A DNA stretch of 41,563 nucleotides from a virus. The translations under genes were made by a program, and so were the position numbers. Under the pieces are notes generated by a model. That model did no database searches. It worked only from the letters and a program-made list of their open reading frames with translations, and was not told where the DNA came from. This document shows positions 16,099 to 23,268 of the stretch, piece after piece (position 1 is the stretch's first letter; each line of letters starts with the position of its first letter). The stretch is from positions 1 through 41,563 of the IMG/VR virus record IMGVR_UViG_3300037674_000463, one strand, 5' to 3'.

Positions 16099-16144
16099 GT
16101 ATTGCGTTGTATTACGTTGTATTGCATTGTATTTGCGTTGTATT
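16099..16144 (-). repeat. 10-base tandem repeats in the gp32 leader
   Basis: On the minus strand 4.5 copies of the unit AACGCAATAC run head to tail (AACGCAAATAC, AATGCAATAC, AACGTAATAC, AACGCAATAC). They cover the last codons of gp59 (NTTQIQCNTT) and reach to within 4 bases of the gp32 ribosome site. The repeat is A-rich, G-poor and probably unstructured in RNA. T4 gp32 represses its own mRNA by binding an unstructured A/U-rich leader, so this is a candidate operator. Confidence 0.7.
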
Positions 16145-16762
16145 AGAACTATTTCTAGTCCTAGCAATCTTATTTATAAGACCTTTATGTTTGTCAGCAA
16201 GTAATTTGGTATTACTCATTACGAATGGTTCATACCTTTTAACTAATAAACATGTATCTCCTATTATAAGATCTTCTATATAATCATCCACAAAAGGCAG
16301 TATTTGATCTAATATAACAACGCTTTCTATTGCTATATGTTTACCTAATAACAACCGTATTTCTACTGGATGATCTTTATTAGATCCCATAAGTTTTCTA
16401 TCTGAATTTATTATGGTTTCTAAATCTTGGCCAAACGTGTAACTAATTTTATCCCTTCTAGCTTCCCATGCCTTAAACGTTTGATTGCTTTCTATACCAA
16501 ATGGCATTCCACATTTAGTATCTCCTGCTGCTGCATTAGCAACAGATAAAGCTATGAATTCTTCTTTTTTATATTTGTCAGATATCATTTTAAACATTCC
16601 TACCATGCCATGTTTTGATTCAAAAACACGGTTTGGAATGTTAAGGGCTCTACCATACTTGTATCTATTCTTAAACATGTTAGGGTATTTCTTTTGATTA
16701 TACTTACCCCAAAAATGATTTTTAACAGCTACATGAATTTTGTATGCCTCTAATGGTGTCAT
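16112..16762 (-). CDS. gp59: Helicase loader gp59
   Basis: This 216-residue protein is close to T4 gp59 (217). It begins MTPLEAYKIHVAVKNHF, with KYPNMFKNRYKYGR as in the N-terminal HMG-like half. The helical C-terminal half contains EARRDKISYTFGQDLE and HIAIESVVILDQILPFV. gp59 binds forked DNA and gp32 and loads the gp41 helicase. Gene order gp33-gp59-gp32 is the T4 order. The start overlaps the gp33 stop by 4 bases. The last ten residues are encoded by the gp32-leader repeats and look like an added tail. Confidence 0.93.
   Translation of the reverse strand: MTPLEAYKIHVAVKNHFWGKYNQKKYPNMFKNRYKYGRALNIPNRVFESKHGMVGMFKMISDKYKKEEFIALSVANAAAGDTKCGMPFGIESNQTFKAWEARRDKISYTFGQDLETIINSDRKLMGSNKDHPVEIRLLLGKHIAIESVVILDQILPFVDDYIEDLIIGDTCLLVKRYEPFVMSNTKLLADKHKGLINKIARTRNSSNTTQIQCNTT
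16171..16178 (-). promoter_or_regulatory. Internal late promoter for gp32
   Basis: An exact TATAAATA on the minus strand near the 3' end of gp59. It would give gp32 a separate late mRNA with a leader of about 80 bases holding the whole 10-base repeat array. Confidence 0.5.
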
Positions 16763-17058
16763 ATGGGTAAGCTAGACTTTCTCTTTTCTTTAAGTAAGTT
16801 AAGATCTAACGCTTCTTCTTTTATCTTTGCTTTGATAGAAGCTGTTAAGAACTTACTAATACTCTCGATTTCAATTGTCCTCTTTTCACAGTAATCCACA
16901 ACAATATCCATACATGGTGAGTTCGTATTGAACGCCATCTTTTCGATAAATTGTGAAAATTCTGTAGAGGTATGAAACTCCTTTGTAACGAGAAAGACAT
17001 CACTAACTTTTTCTTCAGTCATTTTTATTGTGTTGTCTACTACTACTTTTGGCATCAT
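16759..17058 (-). CDS. gp33: Late transcription co-activator gp33
   Basis: This is a 99-residue acidic/basic helical protein. The segment CMDIVVDYCEKRTIEIESIS, then KFLTASIKAKIKEEALDLN and LLKEK, resembles gp33, which bridges host RNA polymerase and the gp45 sliding clamp for late transcription with gp55. Gene order supports it, being directly upstream of gp59. Start choice: AAGGAG lies 8 bases before 17058, with a second ATG at the next codon. The first 44 bases overlap the end of the epimerase gene. The presence of gp33 fits the many TATAAATA promoters in the window. Confidence 0.8.
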   Translation of the reverse strand: MMPKVVVDNTIKMTEEKVSDVFLVTKEFHTSTEFSQFIEKMAFNTNSPCMDIVVDYCEKRTIEIESISKFLTASIKAKIKEEALDLNLLKEKRKSSLPI

Positions 17059-17914
17059 TTTTCTTGTTCTCCTTCACCCATTTTTTAATATAATCGTGGA
17101 CATCATTATGGCATTCTATATAAGGTTGAGTGCAACAGGTGCGCTTTGCCTCTCCCTTTCTATCAAATGTATGTACCACAGGATGATCAAACGCTTCTGC
17201 AATAGAAGATATTGTTTTAGGATCACCCTTTCCAAAGTGTGCTGCAGGAGGTAAGTTAGGATCAGCCATGATCTGTAACATTCCTTGTACAACATCGTGA
17301 ACATGGGTAAAGTCTCTTTCCTTTTTCCCTGTTCCATAAATTGTTAATGCTTCGCCTTTTAAATAGTCTTGTTTAAATTTCCTAACGATTGTACTATATT
17401 CTCCATAGTCAGCCTCGCCAGGTCCATATACATTATAAAAATACATCAAAACATAATCTAAAGAATATAATTTCCTATACAAATATAGTAACTGCTCACA
17501 CATTACCTTGCTAAATGTATAGGGATTTTCTTGTGCTTCTTGATATTGTGTACTCGAAGAAGTAGCAAAAAACAATTTACAATTAAATACTCTTGCCCAA
17601 TCTGCTACGGCTGTGGTTGTAGCAATATTATTGGTTATTGTTTCTGATGGATATTCTAAAGAACGCCTTACTCGTGGACTATTTGCTAAATGAAATATAC
17701 AAGCAGGTGGTTCTATTGTTGCATGATGTGGATTAAAGGTTGATACTTCTTGTTTATGATACTCAACGTTGGCGTGTTTAAAATAAACTTTTCCTGTTCT
17801 ATTATCATCAACCACAGTAACAAAAAATCCTTGTTCAAGTAAGTTTGCTACAAAGTGTGATCCAATGAATCCGCAACCACCGGTAACTATAATATTAGGC
17901 ATATCCGTTAACAT
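17015..17914 (-). CDS. NAD-dependent sugar epimerase/dehydratase (SDR)
   Basis: This is a 299-residue extended short-chain dehydrogenase. The dinucleotide motif TGGCGFIGSH is at 11-20, the Ser cluster ATSSS at 118-121 and the catalytic Tyr132-x3-Lys136 in PYTFSK. NVYGPGE, RDFTHVHDVV and the C-terminal substrate part follow as in UDP-glucose 4-epimerase-like enzymes. It is likely to act on an NDP-sugar, but the exact substrate is not readable. Initiation may be at ATG 17914 or at codon 5 (17902); the predicted transcription start is so close to 17914 that the second is attractive. Unusually, it leads the gp33-gp59-gp32 operon. Confidence 0.88.
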   Translation of the reverse strand: MLTDMPNIIVTGGCGFIGSHFVANLLEQGFFVTVVDDNRTGKVYFKHANVEYHKQEVSTFNPHHATIEPPACIFHLANSPRVRRSLEYPSETITNNIATTTAVADWARVFNCKLFFATSSSTQYQEAQENPYTFSKVMCEQLLYLYRKLYSLDYVLMYFYNVYGPGEADYGEYSTIVRKFKQDYLKGEALTIYGTGKKERDFTHVHDVVQGMLQIMADPNLPPAAHFGKGDPKTISSIAEAFDHPVVHTFDRKGEAKRTCCTQPYIECHNDVHDYIKKWVKENKKNDAKSSSRQHNKND

Positions 17915-17920
17915 AGTGTT

Positions 17921-17949
17921 ATTATAGTTTCTTTAGAAGTATTAATCAA
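17921..17949 (-). promoter_or_regulatory. Sigma70-type (early) promoter
   Basis: On the minus strand TTGATT (17944-17949) and TATAAT (17921-17926) are separated by 17 bases. This is a near-consensus host promoter in front of the epimerase-gp33-gp59-gp32 operon. It overlaps the 3' end of the SleB-like gene. Confidence 0.72.
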
Positions 17950-18433
17950 GAGGTTTATAGAAGATATGGTTGTCTATACTAACCGTTTGAACATAATGAC
18001 TAGCCCAATCAGGGTTAACCTTTTTACTGTGATACCATAAAGCGCCTTGTGTAAAGTCTTTTGATTCCCAACCTAACATTACAGATGCTAGTAATACAAT
18101 ATCGTCCCAGCATTTTTCTGTTGGTGCATCTGATTTACCATCACAATACCAACTGAACTGACACGAATGAAGATCTATTCTACCGCTGGGATAGTATTTA
18201 GTCTGTTTAACAACACCACAAACCGTGTCAGGAAAGTTAGGGTGTTCTACTCTGTTTAGTGTTACTAGAGCTACTGCAATTCTTCCAGCAGTTGATTCGC
18301 TTCTAGCTTCAAAATATATATTCTCTGCCAAACATTGGATGTCTTCATGTTGTTCTGCCTTAACAGGCCCCGTGAAAAATCCTAGTAACATTCCGAAAAA
18401 TAATATTGGTAACAATGGCCATTTTCTATTCAT
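17942..18433 (-). CDS. Secreted SleB-type cell wall hydrolase
   Basis: This is a 163-residue protein. A signal peptide occupies residues 1-26 (hydrophobic LLPILFFGMLLGFFTGPVKA, with cleavage likely before EQ). The Hydrolase_2 (SleB/CwlJ) domain follows: LAENIYFEARSE with Glu42 in the catalytic position, AVALVTLNRV, SCQFSWYCDG, GALWYHS and DNHIFY. Members cut the glycan strand of peptidoglycan. Having its own export signal, it could act without a holin. An AAAGGAGG ribosome site precedes the ATG, and a late promoter lies at 18459-18466. It is separate from the cytoplasmic T4-type lysozyme. Confidence 0.9.
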   Translation of the reverse strand: MNRKWPLLPILFFGMLLGFFTGPVKAEQHEDIQCLAENIYFEARSESTAGRIAVALVTLNRVEHPNFPDTVCGVVKQTKYYPSGRIDLHSCQFSWYCDGKSDAPTEKCWDDIVLLASVMLGWESKDFTQGALWYHSKKVNPDWASHYVQTVSIDNHIFYKPLD

Positions 18434-18458
18434 AGTCTTTGCCTCCTTTATTGTTTGT

Positions 18459-18466
18459 TATTTATA
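18459..18466 (-). promoter_or_regulatory. Late promoter for SleB-like hydrolase
   Basis: An exact TATAAATA on the minus strand, 25 bases upstream of the ATG, with AAAGGAGG between. It diverges from the plus-strand late promoter at 18529-18536. Confidence 0.78.
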
Positions 18467-18528
18467 GTGTATATTATAGACTAATCTGAGGTAAGAATCA
18501 AGCCCAAAAGTACCAAAACTTCTGTGTG

Positions 18529-18536
18529 TATAAATA
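18529..18536 (+). promoter_or_regulatory. Late promoter for small membrane protein operon
   Basis: An exact TATAAATA on the plus strand, 47 bases upstream of the ATG at 18584, with TAGGAGG as ribosome site. Confidence 0.78.
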
Positions 18537-18583
18537 CATTGGTGTTATAATACACTAAAACAGGAAACTATAGGAGGTTTTTC

Positions 18584-18772
18584 ATGACCACGGCAGCATT
18601 GGGTACAGTTGCGAAGCGCATGAAAGCCAAAATTGACAGACTAAGTGAAGATCCTAGATACCCCGAAAGAGGATATCGGAAAATCAGCGATGCGGTTCAG
18701 CTAGTAACTTACATGATAGCTCCGATACTGTTACCATTTATATTAATGTATCTCCAGATGATAGGAGATTAA
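18584..18772 (+). CDS. Small membrane protein, holin-like in layout
   Basis: This is a 62-residue protein. A basic N-terminal half (MTTAALGTVAKRMKAKIDRL, SEDPRYPERGYRK) is followed by one long hydrophobic segment (LVTYMIAPILLPFILMYLQM) ending GD. A strong TAGGAGG site lies 7 bases before the ATG. I do not know the family. The late promoter, membrane helix and neighbouring wall hydrolase make a lysis function (holin or antiholin) plausible but unproven. It is followed 4 bases later by another small membrane ORF. Confidence 0.7.
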   Translation: MTTAALGTVAKRMKAKIDRLSEDPRYPERGYRKISDAVQLVTYMIAPILLPFILMYLQMIGD

Positions 18773-18776
18773 AAAA

Positions 18777-18893
18777 ATGTTCATACAACAAATATGGGAA
18801 TTTTGTAAACAATATCCAGGATGGGCGGCCACCTTTTTCTTTTGTGGCTACCTTTTAGGTTTAGTAATAAAGAATTCTATGAGCTTAAATTAA
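18777..18893 (+). CDS. 38-residue membrane protein
   Basis: The frame encodes MFIQQIWEFCKQYPGWAATF, a membrane segment (WAATFFFCGYLLGLVIK) and NSMSLN. It begins 4 bases after the preceding stop, with TAGGAG 7 bases upstream of the ATG, and is closed by a strong terminator. It is probably translated together with the 62-residue membrane protein. Family and role are unknown. Confidence 0.62.
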   Translation: MFIQQIWEFCKQYPGWAATFFFCGYLLGLVIKNSMSLN

Positions 18894-18902
18894 GCTCCAG
18901 GG

Positions 18903-18927
18903 AGGGTAGCTTTTGGGCTACCCTTTT
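18903..18927 (+). terminator. Rho-independent terminator
   Basis: An 8-bp stem (agggtagc/gctaccct, 18903-18910 with 18917-18924) with a six-base loop, followed by TTTT and CCTTTG. It ends the two-gene small membrane protein operon. A second hairpin (tgtctca/tgagaca, 18932-18949) without a T-run follows immediately. Confidence 0.88.
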
Positions 18928-18951
18928 CCTTTGTCTCAGTTTTGAGACAGA

Positions 18952-18959
18952 CATAAATA
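18952..18959 (+). promoter_or_regulatory. Late-promoter-like element CATAAATA
   Basis: It differs from TATAAATA at the first base and lies 6 bases before the ATG at 18966, directly after a hairpin. It is similar in spacing to the other promoter-to-ATG cases here. Confidence 0.5.
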
Positions 18960-18965
18960 ATAACT

Positions 18966-19160
18966 ATGAAACACATGATAAAGTGGCTTAAAATCTGTGC
19001 CTTTTTACTTACTATAATGCTTATTGTCCATTCTTTAGAGATTGCCTATGATATTATGTATCATAAGCACAATGGATCTCTGTTCAACGATAGTGAAACC
19101 CCCCAAGGCCTCCCCAACAAATCCAAGAAAAAACTGTTATCCAACATCACTTCCTTATAA
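18966..19160 (+). CDS. Small membrane-anchored protein
   Basis: This 64-residue protein has a short basic start (MKHMIKWLK), a membrane or uncleaved signal segment (ICAFLLTIMLIVHSLEIAY) and a polar tail rich in Asn/Ser/Lys (PQGLPNKSKKKLLSNITSL). No Shine-Dalgarno is visible; a late-like promoter is 6 bases upstream, so the mRNA may be leaderless. The stop region overlaps the next late promoter. I do not recognise a family. An inner-membrane spanin-type or holin-regulator role is conceivable from its neighbours. Confidence 0.55.
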   Translation: MKHMIKWLKICAFLLTIMLIVHSLEIAYDIMYHKHNGSLFNDSETPQGLPNKSKKKLLSNITSL

Positions 19161-19163
19161 ATA
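19156..19163 (+). promoter_or_regulatory. Late promoter for lipoprotein gene, with 5' stem-loop
   Basis: An exact TATAAATA, partly inside the previous stop codon region. About six bases on, where the mRNA should begin, a hairpin GTGGCA/TGCCAC (19170-19175 with 19186-19191, loop of ten) precedes the GGGAG ribosome site. A 5'-terminal stem-loop of this kind may stabilise the mRNA. Confidence 0.72.
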
Positions 19164-19203
19164 TATTAAGTGGCAGATAGTTTATTGCCACAGGGAGTAA
19201 AAA

Positions 19204-19512
19204 ATGAAAAGAATAATAACAGCTGTTTTTCTTTTTCTTGGAATAACCGTTAGTGGTTGTGCTTCAGTAGGAGCAGCCATAGATACAGTAAGGGACGTTG
19301 CAGCAACTGCAGTAGACACCACTGTTCAAGGAGCGGCCAACATCGCAACAGCAGTAGCTGAGGATGTTGTAGATACAACCAGTTTTGTAATCGAACAAGG
19401 CGCAGGAATCGTAGAAGATGCTGCTGCTAAAGTTGACGAGGAAACTGATGAATTGTCCACGAAGAATGAAGTTGAAAAACCAGACTTTCCAACAGGAGAG
19501 CTGAAGGAATAA
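19204..19512 (+). CDS. Small secreted lipoprotein
   Basis: This is a 102-residue protein. MKRIITAVFLFLGITVSGC is a lipoprotein signal peptide with a lipobox ending at Cys19. The mature part is an Ala/Val/Asp/Thr-rich amphipathic chain (GAAIDTVRDVAATAVDTTVQ) with an acidic C-terminus. It resembles entericidin-like or phage outer-membrane lipoproteins. With the nearby wall hydrolase and membrane proteins, an outer-membrane spanin role is possible, but the length and composition are not diagnostic. It has its own late promoter and terminator. Confidence 0.78.
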   Translation: MKRIITAVFLFLGITVSGCASVGAAIDTVRDVAATAVDTTVQGAANIATAVAEDVVDTTSFVIEQGAGIVEDAAAKVDEETDELSTKNEVEKPDFPTGELKE

Positions 19513-19531
19513 TAGCTACATAACTAAACTG

Positions 19532-19567
19532 AGCCTGGGTATATTCTCGAGTGTATTCAGGCTTTTT
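19532..19567 (+). terminator. Rho-independent terminator of lipoprotein gene
   Basis: The stem agcctg/caggct (19532-19537 with 19558-19563) is extended inward by weak and G-U pairs and followed by a run of five T (19563-19567). Its 3' part overlaps the end of the nuclease-fusion gene on the other strand. Confidence 0.75.
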
Positions 19568-21509
19568 CTTGGAAGTATGATATCACATCTGTCAACATGT
19601 TCGAACATGTTATATCTTGAAAGGCCAGATCTGGTATGTCTTTTTGTTGTTTAACTAACTTTAAAGCATGCTCTCTATTGTATGCTCTCTTTTCTTTAGT
19701 TTTTATATAAAGCTGTTTAGGGTCTTCATGTTCTGCCAGAGTCTTTAATTGGTTTGTAACGAATTCTACACGTAGATCCATGTCTGCCATATTATCAAAT
19801 CTATAATCAAGTATCTCATCATATAATTCAAACCCCCAATCTTTTAATTGTTGGTGCGCTCCAGGGGCTGTAATAAGTATAGGAATTCTTTCACCTAAAA
19901 TAGGCTTCCAAGTTTTTTCTGTAAAGAAAAGAGCATGGGGCATTGTTTCACACACAACGTCGATTAATACGTCTTTGTAAAAAGGTGGAAAGGTGTGTGA
20001 GCTTACTGTTTCCTCCCCAGTCATATTTAAACTGTTATGTTCAGTTTCAGGAGTAATATCAATTGTAACTCCTCTGGTTAAATAAGAACAATACTTGTTT
20101 AATAAATTCTTATGGACAAGTTGCCTCCAGAGTTCATCTCTGTGGCTTCTCGTGTTGCCATTCATTGAACAAAATAATACTGTAGGGTTTTGATCAGGCA
20201 TTCTTATTGTGTTTACGCGTTGGCCTATATTAAATGTATGGAATAGCCAAAATAGAGACCACTGTATAACTTCATGGCCCGGTTTTAGATTGGCATATCT
20301 TGTTTGGCAAGCACCCGAATTTAACTCTGTATATGTTTTTGCTATTATTTTGTCGTAATCTAAGGCTTGAAAGATCTCGTATTCAAATGGATTGAATATT
20401 GTAATGTCATGTTCTTCCCACTCCCCTGACACCAATCGCTTACTCAGATCTGCAGGGTCATTAAAAAATACGAAATGATCGTCATCGCCTCCTACTCTAG
20501 TATTAGCAAGTTGGGGGACTCCTCGGGAGCCCAATACTTGTTCTGGCGCTTCTTTGCGTCCGGCCTTCAGCTCTATATATAAATTTTTAGGTGTGACATC
20601 AGAGTCTATCTGATAAAGATCTTTTCCTAGGTTTTCATCTATATCTGAAGGTGGCCTCTTCCAATCGGCGGGTTTAACTCTTCGTGTTATATCTATACGA
20701 GAGCCAGGCCAAGGAGAGCTAGTCGGACTACTCATATGGTTGATGTTCCTAGTATAGGCCCCTGTTTTTTTTTCAAACTCGTTTCTAGCTTCCATTAATT
20801 TAGGAACATAATTATCTCTCTTTTCAACAAAAACCACAGGTCCTTCATCTTCTTGAGCCATTAAAATTACAATTTGATCTACAGGTATTCCTGTTCTTTC
20901 TTCAAACATAATAGCATACGCAGAACATTGTATGAACATATTTTCACACATCCACTTTTCTTTCTTTTTCTTAGAAGTTTTAAAATCTATTACAGATAAT
21001 CTACCTCTATATTCTGCGATACAATCTACTTGGCCTGCAAGTCTTAAATGATCTGAATATAGGGTTGATTCAATAGCTCTTATATTATCTATTTCGTTTA
21101 ACAAAGGACGAAAGTCTGAATACATTTCTTGATCTAAAATACTAAGCTTTGATACATCTTCAGGCTCATTACGTAGAGCATTCTCACAGAGCTTATGAAT
21201 TGCTGTTCCACGAGTTGTTGCGATTCGTGTTACTTTGTTTGCTTCTTCTTCTCCTACACGCTTACGCCAAGCATCAATGCCTGGTTTTGATTTATAAGAT
21301 AAGATTGTCGTGATTGAAGGATACAACAAACCACTAGGTGTGGTATATCTCCTTCCTTGACTTGTATTAATTCTTTCTAGTTCGTCTATATCGACGGGCA
21401 TATGATTAAAATTCATGCATCTCCCACATTTTGTACCCACCAACTTTTCAAGTTCTGGGTTTTTTTCTAAATCACTAACTGTTATTGCATTACAAATGCA
21501 AACATACAT
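19557..21509 (-). CDS. Fusion: BFD-like [2Fe-2S] domain, PD-(D/E)XK nuclease, glycosyltransferase-like module
   Basis: This 650-residue protein has three parts. Residues 1-35 resemble bacterioferritin-associated ferredoxin: MYVCICNAITVSDL with Cys4/Cys6, and GTKCGRC with Cys28/Cys31, the right CxC...CxxC set for a [2Fe-2S] cluster. Residues 55-250 are a RecB-family nuclease: GTAIHKLCENAL (His105), GQVD (Asp162), IDFKTSK (Asp175, Lys177) and QCSAYAIMFEE (Gln194). Residues about 440-620 match the module found twice in the 907-residue protein encoded at 25463-28186: LFCSMNGNTRSHRDELW and LFFTEKTWKPILGERIP. No frameshift or stop separates the parts. The nuclease would fit recombination or repair; the C-terminal module's role there is unclear. 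It is co-transcribed with the ligase. Confidence 0.78.
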   Translation of the reverse strand: MYVCICNAITVSDLEKNPELEKLVGTKCGRCMNFNHMPVDIDELERINTSQGRRYTTPSGLLYPSITTILSYKSKPGIDAWRKRVGEEEANKVTRIATTRGTAIHKLCENALRNEPEDVSKLSILDQEMYSDFRPLLNEIDNIRAIESTLYSDHLRLAGQVDCIAEYRGRLSVIDFKTSKKKKEKWMCENMFIQCSAYAIMFEERTGIPVDQIVILMAQEDEGPVVFVEKRDNYVPKLMEARNEFEKKTGAYTRNINHMSSPTSSPWPGSRIDITRRVKPADWKRPPSDIDENLGKDLYQIDSDVTPKNLYIELKAGRKEAPEQVLGSRGVPQLANTRVGGDDDHFVFFNDPADLSKRLVSGEWEEHDITIFNPFEYEIFQALDYDKIIAKTYTELNSGACQTRYANLKPGHEVIQWSLFWLFHTFNIGQRVNTIRMPDQNPTVLFCSMNGNTRSHRDELWRQLVHKNLLNKYCSYLTRGVTIDITPETEHNSLNMTGEETVSSHTFPPFYKDVLIDVVCETMPHALFFTEKTWKPILGERIPILITAPGAHQQLKDWGFELYDEILDYRFDNMADMDLRVEFVTNQLKTLAEHEDPKQLYIKTKEKRAYNREHALKLVKQQKDIPDLAFQDITCSNMLTDVISYFQEKA

Positions 21510-21722
21510 TTAGCGTATCCAACACTTATATCCTGTGCAATCGTCTAGCTCGCTGCCACAATGGTAACAATAGCCTGCTGCTTTGGCATTCTGTTCTTCT
21601 TGCTCTTGTACAGCTGCGTCTGCTATTAAACCCATTTCAAGGTCACGCACTTCTTCAGGCGTATATTTGCCTCCAGAAGTTTCTGCTAGGATTGAATGAC
21701 GGTCTTCTACTTTATTAGTCAT
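21510..21722 (-). CDS. Small zinc-ribbon protein
   Basis: This is a 70-residue protein. The N-terminal half is acidic and helical (KYTPEEVRDLEMGLIADAAV), and the C-terminus has YCYHCGSELDDCTGYKC, a four-cysteine zinc-ribbon-like end. It overlaps the ligase stop by 8 bases, and its own stop touches the nuclease-fusion start, so the three are translationally linked. A nucleic-acid or protein-binding adaptor is likely in a general sense; the specific role is unknown. Confidence 0.68.
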   Translation of the reverse strand: MTNKVEDRHSILAETSGGKYTPEEVRDLEMGLIADAAVQEQEEQNAKAAGYCYHCGSELDDCTGYKCWIR

Positions 21723-22818
21723 TTCTCACTCCTACACCCCAGTCAATAACAACAGGAAATCTAGGAACTCCGTCTGGGGATAATTCAAAGTATCTACATG
21801 TCACCCACGTAGGTTTTACTTCCTGTTCTAATAAATCTTTTAACAATGCTTGGTTGCCACGAACTCCACTTCTAAATGTTCTACCATCTCCAAGTTTTAG
21901 TTCAAAGTGTTTGGCGTAACCAGACCAGTTGCCTGATCCTTCTAACACTTCAACAACATCAAATTCTTCAGTTATAAACTCTTTCCTTTTTAACAAATTC
22001 TTACTTCTTTTGTTATCGTAAGGCTCGTTGTTTCTAACCATTTGTCCTTCAAAACCATCTTCAGTATATTCTGAGTATAACTTATCTAAAGCTTCCTGAT
22101 CATCACATACTTCAGTTGGAACATAAACTACTTTTGGATTATGTACTCTCGATAGACCATTAAATCTGTCTAAGAATCGTTTGCTTGTATCATCTTTATC
22201 AAAACAATCATAAACATGGTACTCAACTAAGTCCATACACTCTTCTAATTCTTCTTCGCTTGGTTTCACTTTACGAACAAGACTTGTAATTTTATTAAAA
22301 TTAGCTTTCAGTTTGTGGTTGTAAAGTTCTCCATCTAAAACTATATTTGGATAGTGTTCAAAAAAGTCTATTAATGCTGCCTCTATATGAGGGCATGTAG
22401 TGATTTCTTTTCCTGCTCTAGTATATAGTCCATCTACTCTAGCAATACATCTAATACCATCTAGTTTTGGTTGACTAATACCACTTGACTGTGGCCTTTT
22501 AGTATAGTCATGTGCAAGTTGTGGTTTGAATTTATCGTATTTGTCAACGTTTGCTTCGTCTCTGAAATACTCTTTTTCAATTCTTTTATCCCACAATGCT
22601 TGGGCTTCTTTCTGAGCTTGTTCAAAACTTGTTGTGGCATTTGCTTTGCCAAAGTTTTTATCAAATGTTTCTTTCCATTCAGAAGTTACAAGGTTACCAT
22701 CTTTAATTCCTGAAATAGTTCTTATTCCAGGATTAATTGGACCACTGTATTCAACTGTCCATTCACGAATGTTTCCGTTTGTGTCTCTTTTGTAGAGTGT
22801 TTGTAATGGATATATCAT
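21715..22818 (-). CDS. ATP-dependent DNA ligase
   Basis: This is a 367-residue protein. Residues 1-90 (LYKRDTNGNIREWTVEYSG, TSEWKETFDKNFGKANATT) resemble a WGR-type domain found at the start of some phage ligases. The nucleotidyltransferase domain has motif I PKLDGIR with Lys118 as the AMP-accepting residue, motif III LDGELY (161-166), motif IV EGQMVR (257-262) and motif V LLKRKEF (275-281). A short OB domain follows (GNWSGYAKHFELKLGDG to WGVGVRND). It seals nicks in replication or repair. It is shorter than T4 gp30 and of a different ligase branch. It begins right after the stop of the 137-residue gene. Confidence 0.92.
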   Translation of the reverse strand: MIYPLQTLYKRDTNGNIREWTVEYSGPINPGIRTISGIKDGNLVTSEWKETFDKNFGKANATTSFEQAQKEAQALWDKRIEKEYFRDEANVDKYDKFKPQLAHDYTKRPQSSGISQPKLDGIRCIARVDGLYTRAGKEITTCPHIEAALIDFFEHYPNIVLDGELYNHKLKANFNKITSLVRKVKPSEEELEECMDLVEYHVYDCFDKDDTSKRFLDRFNGLSRVHNPKVVYVPTEVCDDQEALDKLYSEYTEDGFEGQMVRNNEPYDNKRSKNLLKRKEFITEEFDVVEVLEGSGNWSGYAKHFELKLGDGRTFRSGVRGNQALLKDLLEQEVKPTWVTCRYFELSPDGVPRFPVVIDWGVGVRND

Positions 22819-23232
22819 CTATGATCTCACCATTGTAGAACCGCCTCTGTTAAGGCCTTCTGCTCTAGTACCACCTGCTGAGTAACCAGCTATATAATGT
22901 GGTCCTGTCCATGCTACGCTGTAGTCTTCAAAAACATTTCCTCTAGGTCTATTAAGAGCTGGAGCATTGTAACCTGCTGCTTTAAGGATATCACCTTCAC
23001 GGAATCTTTCATGTGTTAAATTTACAAATCCCCAAACACTTCTTTCTGAGAGAATTTTAATAAATTTACGGCCAACTTTTACTTCAAGTGCGTCCCTGAA
23101 TTCTTTGATTTTGGCTTCTCCACGATCCATGTCGTACCCATTAGCTTTAAAGCTTTTAATGGTCCATCTTTCGTAATCCTTGGCAATGGCATCTAGTAGT
23201 ATGTCTAGTTTTGCTTTTAGTTCTTCATTCAT
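22819..23232 (-). CDS. Conserved phage protein of unknown function
   Basis: This is a 137-residue protein from the ATG at 23232, chosen because GAGGA lies 8 bases upstream; the open frame extends further but lacks a ribosome site. The first half is helical and charged (MNEELKAKLDILLDAIAKDY). The second has FREGDILKAAGYNAPALNRP, then aromatic/Gly-rich sequence ending GGSTMVRS. I recall similar short proteins in T4-like phages without an assigned role. It heads the ligase operon under the sigma70-type promoter at 23269-23297, so early expression and a DNA-metabolism link are likely. Confidence 0.7.
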   Translation of the reverse strand: MNEELKAKLDILLDAIAKDYERWTIKSFKANGYDMDRGEAKIKEFRDALEVKVGRKFIKILSERSVWGFVNLTHERFREGDILKAAGYNAPALNRPRGNVFEDYSVAWTGPHYIAGYSAGGTRAEGLNRGGSTMVRS

Positions 23233-23268
23233 ATTAATTGTCCTCACTTTTTTATTTAATATACATAC

